Shown: piece after piece, positions 61,184 through 64,000 of the stretch
Layout: every line of letters starts with the position of its first letter
Position numbering within the stretch: position 1 is the stretch's first letter
Source: [Eubacterium] siraeum
GTDB lineage: Bacteria; Bacillota; Clostridia; Oscillospirales; Ruminococcaceae
Length of the DNA stretch: 64,000 nucleotides
Assembly: GCA_025150425.1 (NCBI GenBank)
Contig: CP102281.1
Coordinates: forward strand, 248,001 to 312,000
Direction: 5' to 3'
The notes under the pieces: model-generated
Seen by the model: the letters and a program-made list of their open reading frames with translations, nothing else
Told to the model about the DNA's origin: nothing
Databases searched by the model: none
Program-made: the position numbers and the translations under genes

Positions 61184-64000
61184 TGAAATATACCGACGCT
61201 CAGATAAAGGCGATAAATCAGGGAAGAAACCCGGCAATAGTATCGGCAGGCGCAGGAAGCGGCAAGACCGCCGTTCTGACTCAGCGTGTCGTAAGGCTGA
61301 TATGCGACAAAAACGAAAATATAGATCCCTCGAAAATTGTCGTGGTAACATTCACCGAAAAAGCCGCAAACGAACTCAAGGCAAGACTTGACGCACTTAT
61401 GAGGCAGAGAATAAGCGAGGCCGTAAGCTCCGCCGATGTGAGATTTCTGCGTAACCAGAGAATGAAACTCAGAAAAGCCCGTATCTCTACCATAAGCTCG
61501 TTCTGCTTTTCACTGCTCAGGGAAAATATAGACCTTGTTACAGACATTTCGGCAGGCTTTTCGCTGATAGACGAAACCAGAAGCAAGGCGCTGAAAGAAG
61601 ATATACTGTCGGATGTGCTTGAGGACTTTTACGCAAACGGCGACAAAGCCGACAGGGACGTGATTGTCGAAAACTATGTAGCAAAGGACGACCGCCGTCT
61701 GCGTGATATTATACTTACTGTTCACGAAAAGGCAATCAACCATACCGAGCCGGAAAAGTGGCTCGACCGCTCGGATGACCCTCAGATAATGCAGGACATA
61801 AAGAAAAAACTGATCGGTCTTGCAGGAATGTATGCGGTGCGTTTTGAGAGCGAAGCGGACAGCCTTGACAGAGCAATATCGGAATATGACGGCGGAACAA
61901 AGGATAATAACAGTGCAATAGAAAAGCACAACGATTACGCAAAGGGCATAAGGGACAGCTACGGCAAGGCGGTGACGGCTCTTGTCAAAAACGGTTTCTG
62001 TATAAACACTACCGTAAAGGACTATATTGCTTCTTTCCCGAAGGAGCGTGCGCCGCAGGACAGAAGTGCGGAAAAGCAGGTAAAGGCCCACAGGGAAGCC
62101 GTAAAGAGTATATTTGAGAAATATTTTATAAAGACCTGCGATAAGATAACCTCATTTGGAAGCGACATGGCGAAAAGCCTGCCTGCCGTAACTGCGCTTA
62201 AAAATCTTGTACTGTGCTTTGACAAGGCATACAGTGCCGAAAAGCAGAGGCGTAACTGCGCCGACTTTTCCGATGCGGAAAGAGGAGTATATCGTATGCT
62301 CTGCGAAAACGGCGAAAAGGTCCGTGAAAGAGCGGACTTCAGCCTTATCATTGTTGACGAGTTTCAGGACAGCAACAAGTTGCAGTACGAAATATTCAAA
62401 ATGCTGACCGAAAACAAGCAGGGGCTGTATTTTGTCGGAGATATAAAGCAGTCGATATACGGCTTCAGAGGGGCACAGCCTTCTGTATTCTCGGCTATCT
62501 GCAAATCGGACGATTTCGACAAGCTGCCGCTGAACGAAAATTTCCGCAGTAACAGGTGCGTTATCGACGGAATAAACACGCTGTTTGACAGAATGATGAC
62601 AGAGGAGAACGGCGGTGTTGATTATGCGGAAAACGGCAGACTTATCTGCGGACTTGAAAAGGACAGCGACAGCCCGATTTCCGATGAGGACAAGACGGAG
62701 GTCTGCATTGTTTCGGAGAAAGACAGAAAGAACGCAGTCGTTACTGAGGCGGCATATATTGCGGCAAGAATAAAGCAGATGATAGCACAGGGCTATAAGG
62801 TCGGCAGTGACAAGCGTCCCTGTACCGAGGACGATTTTGCAATCATCATGCGTTCGCCTAAAAACCGCATTGCCGACTATGTCAATGTTCTCACCGCCAA
62901 CGGACTGAATGTAACGTATAATCAGAGGGCGGTTCTGCTTGACCGACCTGAAATAAGACTTATGCTGTCGCTTCTCAAGGTCATAAACGACCCGTATAAC
63001 GACACCGAACTTGCAAAGGTGCTTATGTCACCGCTTTATTGCTTTACAGCCGATGATATGGCACGGCTCAGGACAGGAACATTCGGCTTTGACATAAGCA
63101 AAATCAGGGCGGAGTGTGCCGATGAACTTGAAAAATATTGTCTTGGTACAAAGGAAATTGTCGGAATGAAGAGAAAACCTCTTTACAGCTGTGTTATGCA
63201 GGCGGTGAGAGGCTACGATACATCGGAATACGAAAAACTCCATGAACTTACAAAGGATATAAAGCCCGATGCTAAATGTGCCGTATTTGTAAACGACCTT
63301 GACAGCTTCAGAAATGCCGCAACCGCTTCTTCACCTCAGGAACTTATCCGCAATATATATGACCGTATTTCAGCCGATGAACTGCTCAGTGTCGGTGACG
63401 ATCCGGCAACACGTCAGGCAAACCTTGAACTGCTCGTTTCATACGCCCGTGAGTATTCGGACTATAAGGACGGCGGTACGCTCGGCGACCTTATTTTCAA
63501 CCTCGAAAATATGAGCAGTCTTACTGCGGCACAGACGGCAGGCGGACACGGAGTAAAGATAATGTCAACGCATATGTCAAAGGGACTTCAGTTCCCCGTT
63601 GTATTTGTCGCAAACTGTGCATCGTCATTCAACGATGACGACTACACGGGCGATGTTGTGATAAGCGAGGAATATGCGGTAGCGTCAAAGAGTGTTGATA
63701 TTTCCACTATGAGCAAGATCCAGTCGCCTGCATATCATGCGGCGGCGCAGGAGGTAAAAAAACAGCTTGAGAGCGAGGAAATGCGACTGCTGTACGTTGC
63801 GGCGACAAGAGCCGAAAACAAGCTGATATTCACCGCCAATATTTCAAAGGCGTGTGATGAATATATGTCTGTGCTTGACGTAAACAGGGCAGGAAAAAAG
63901 GTCGGAAAGTGCAGCGGAAGCAGTTATCTTTCGTGGCTTATCGAGGTGCTGTCAGCCGAGTGCGATAAGGTAAACGATATGCAAAGCGGTATAATCGACT
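61183..64000 (+). CDS. addA: ATP-dependent helicase/nuclease subunit A (3' end outside window)
   Basis: The ATG at 61183 overlaps the addB stop (TGATG) and the frame is open to the window end, giving 939 of about 1200 expected residues. UvrD-like helicase motifs are present: Walker A VSAGAGSGKTAVLT (near residue 21), motif II LIIVDEFQDSNKLQYE (near 390), motif V-like GVKIMSTHMSKGLQFPVVFV (near 788) and motif VI LLYVAATRAENKL (near 870). The C-terminal nuclease domain lies beyond the window. Partner of AddB in break repair. Confidence 0.95.
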   Translation, partial: MKYTDAQIKAINQGRNPAIVSAGAGSGKTAVLTQRVVRLICDKNENIDPSKIVVVTFTEKAANELKARLDALMRQRISEAVSSADVRFLRNQRMKLRKARISTISSFCFSLLRENIDLVTDISAGFSLIDETRSKALKEDILSDVLEDFYANGDKADRDVIVENYVAKDDRRLRDIILTVHEKAINHTEPEKWLDRSDDPQIMQDIKKKLIGLAGMYAVRFESEADSLDRAISEYDGGTKDNNSAIEKHNDYAKGIRDSYGKAVTALVKNGFCINTTVKDYIASFPKERAPQDRSAEKQVKAHREAVKSIFEKYFIKTCDKITSFGSDMAKSLPAVTALKNLVLCFDKAYSAEKQRRNCADFSDAERGVYRMLCENGEKVRERADFSLIIVDEFQDSNKLQYEIFKMLTENKQGLYFVGDIKQSIYGFRGAQPSVFSAICKSDDFDKLPLNENFRSNRCVIDGINTLFDRMMTEENGGVDYAENGRLICGLEKDSDSPISDEDKTEVCIVSEKDRKNAVVTEAAYIAARIKQMIAQGYKVGSDKRPCTEDDFAIIMRSPKNRIADYVNVLTANGLNVTYNQRAVLLDRPEIRLMLSLLKVINDPYNDTELAKVLMSPLYCFTADDMARLRTGTFGFDISKIRAECADELEKYCLGTKEIVGMKRKPLYSCVMQAVRGYDTSEYEKLHELTKDIKPDAKCAVFVNDLDSFRNAATASSPQELIRNIYDRISADELLSVGDDPATRQANLELLVSYAREYSDYKDGGTLGDLIFNLENMSSLTAAQTAGGHGVKIMSTHMSKGLQFPVVFVANCASSFNDDDYTGDVVISEEYAVASKSVDISTMSKIQSPAYHAAAQEVKKQLESEEMRLLYVAATRAENKLIFTANISKACDEYMSVLDVNRAGKKVGKCSGSSYLSWLIEVLSAECDKVNDMQSGIID

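Overview
The window reads as a chromosomal stretch of a low-to-moderate GC Gram-positive gut Clostridia, most likely Oscillospiraceae (Ruminococcus or [Eubacterium] siraeum-like). This is inferred from the gene set (AddAB rather than RecBCD, lipoprotein lipoboxes, AGGAGG ribosome sites, TTGACA-N17-TATAAT promoters, reverse rubrerythrin, clostripain-like protease, very large FN3 and Cys-motif surface protein) and from mosaic intergenic repeats typical of that group. No rRNA, tRNA or CRISPR was seen.

Layout. 1-4.3 kb: the end of a four-gene operon with two exported or unknown proteins, an ABC ATPase and a large ABC permease. 4.4-12.8 kb: a decayed accessory block on the minus strand that looks like the remains of a conjugative element. 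It has a winged-helix protein, a TOPRIM primase-like protein, a small membrane protein, a topoisomerase III that has lost its N-terminus, a thioester/Cna-B surface protein fused by deletion to that topoisomerase, a Thr-rich lipoprotein and an Rpn-type nuclease. 12.8-18 kb: housekeeping genes (rlmH, dacA) and a two-component system whose regulator 3' end is present twice. 18.2-23.3 kb: leuS between inverted blocks of mosaic repeats. 23.5-37.2 kb: a degenerate receiver protein and a 4432-residue secreted protein. 37.4-42.9 kb: rubrerythrin, clostripain-like lipoprotein, YdcF-like protein and an AraC/GyrI regulator.

42.9-44.7 kb holds the most unusual feature: five tandem units of about 333 bp. 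Each encodes on the minus strand a 32-37 residue hydrophobic, Lys-tailed peptide with a perfect Shine-Dalgarno sequence buried in a conserved hairpin, and on the plus strand a convergent short RNA with its own TTGACA-N17-TATATT promoter and terminator. The architecture is that of a type I toxin-antitoxin system (TxpA/RatA, BsrG/SR4 style), amplified five times with a sixth remnant. The peptide was not annotated as such by ORF length and appears to be the best candidate for an undescribed system here.

44.8-64 kb: ackA, a GNAT acetyltransferase and a decayed paralogue, a membrane protein, a MerR/TipAS-like regulator with a textbook 19-bp-spacer promoter, an NhaC antiporter with a TfoX-like gene, pnuC behind a leader with an attenuator-like hairpin, an iorA-iorB-aguA-aguB operon (arylpyruvate oxidation plus agmatine to putrescine), and addB-addA; addA runs off the window end.
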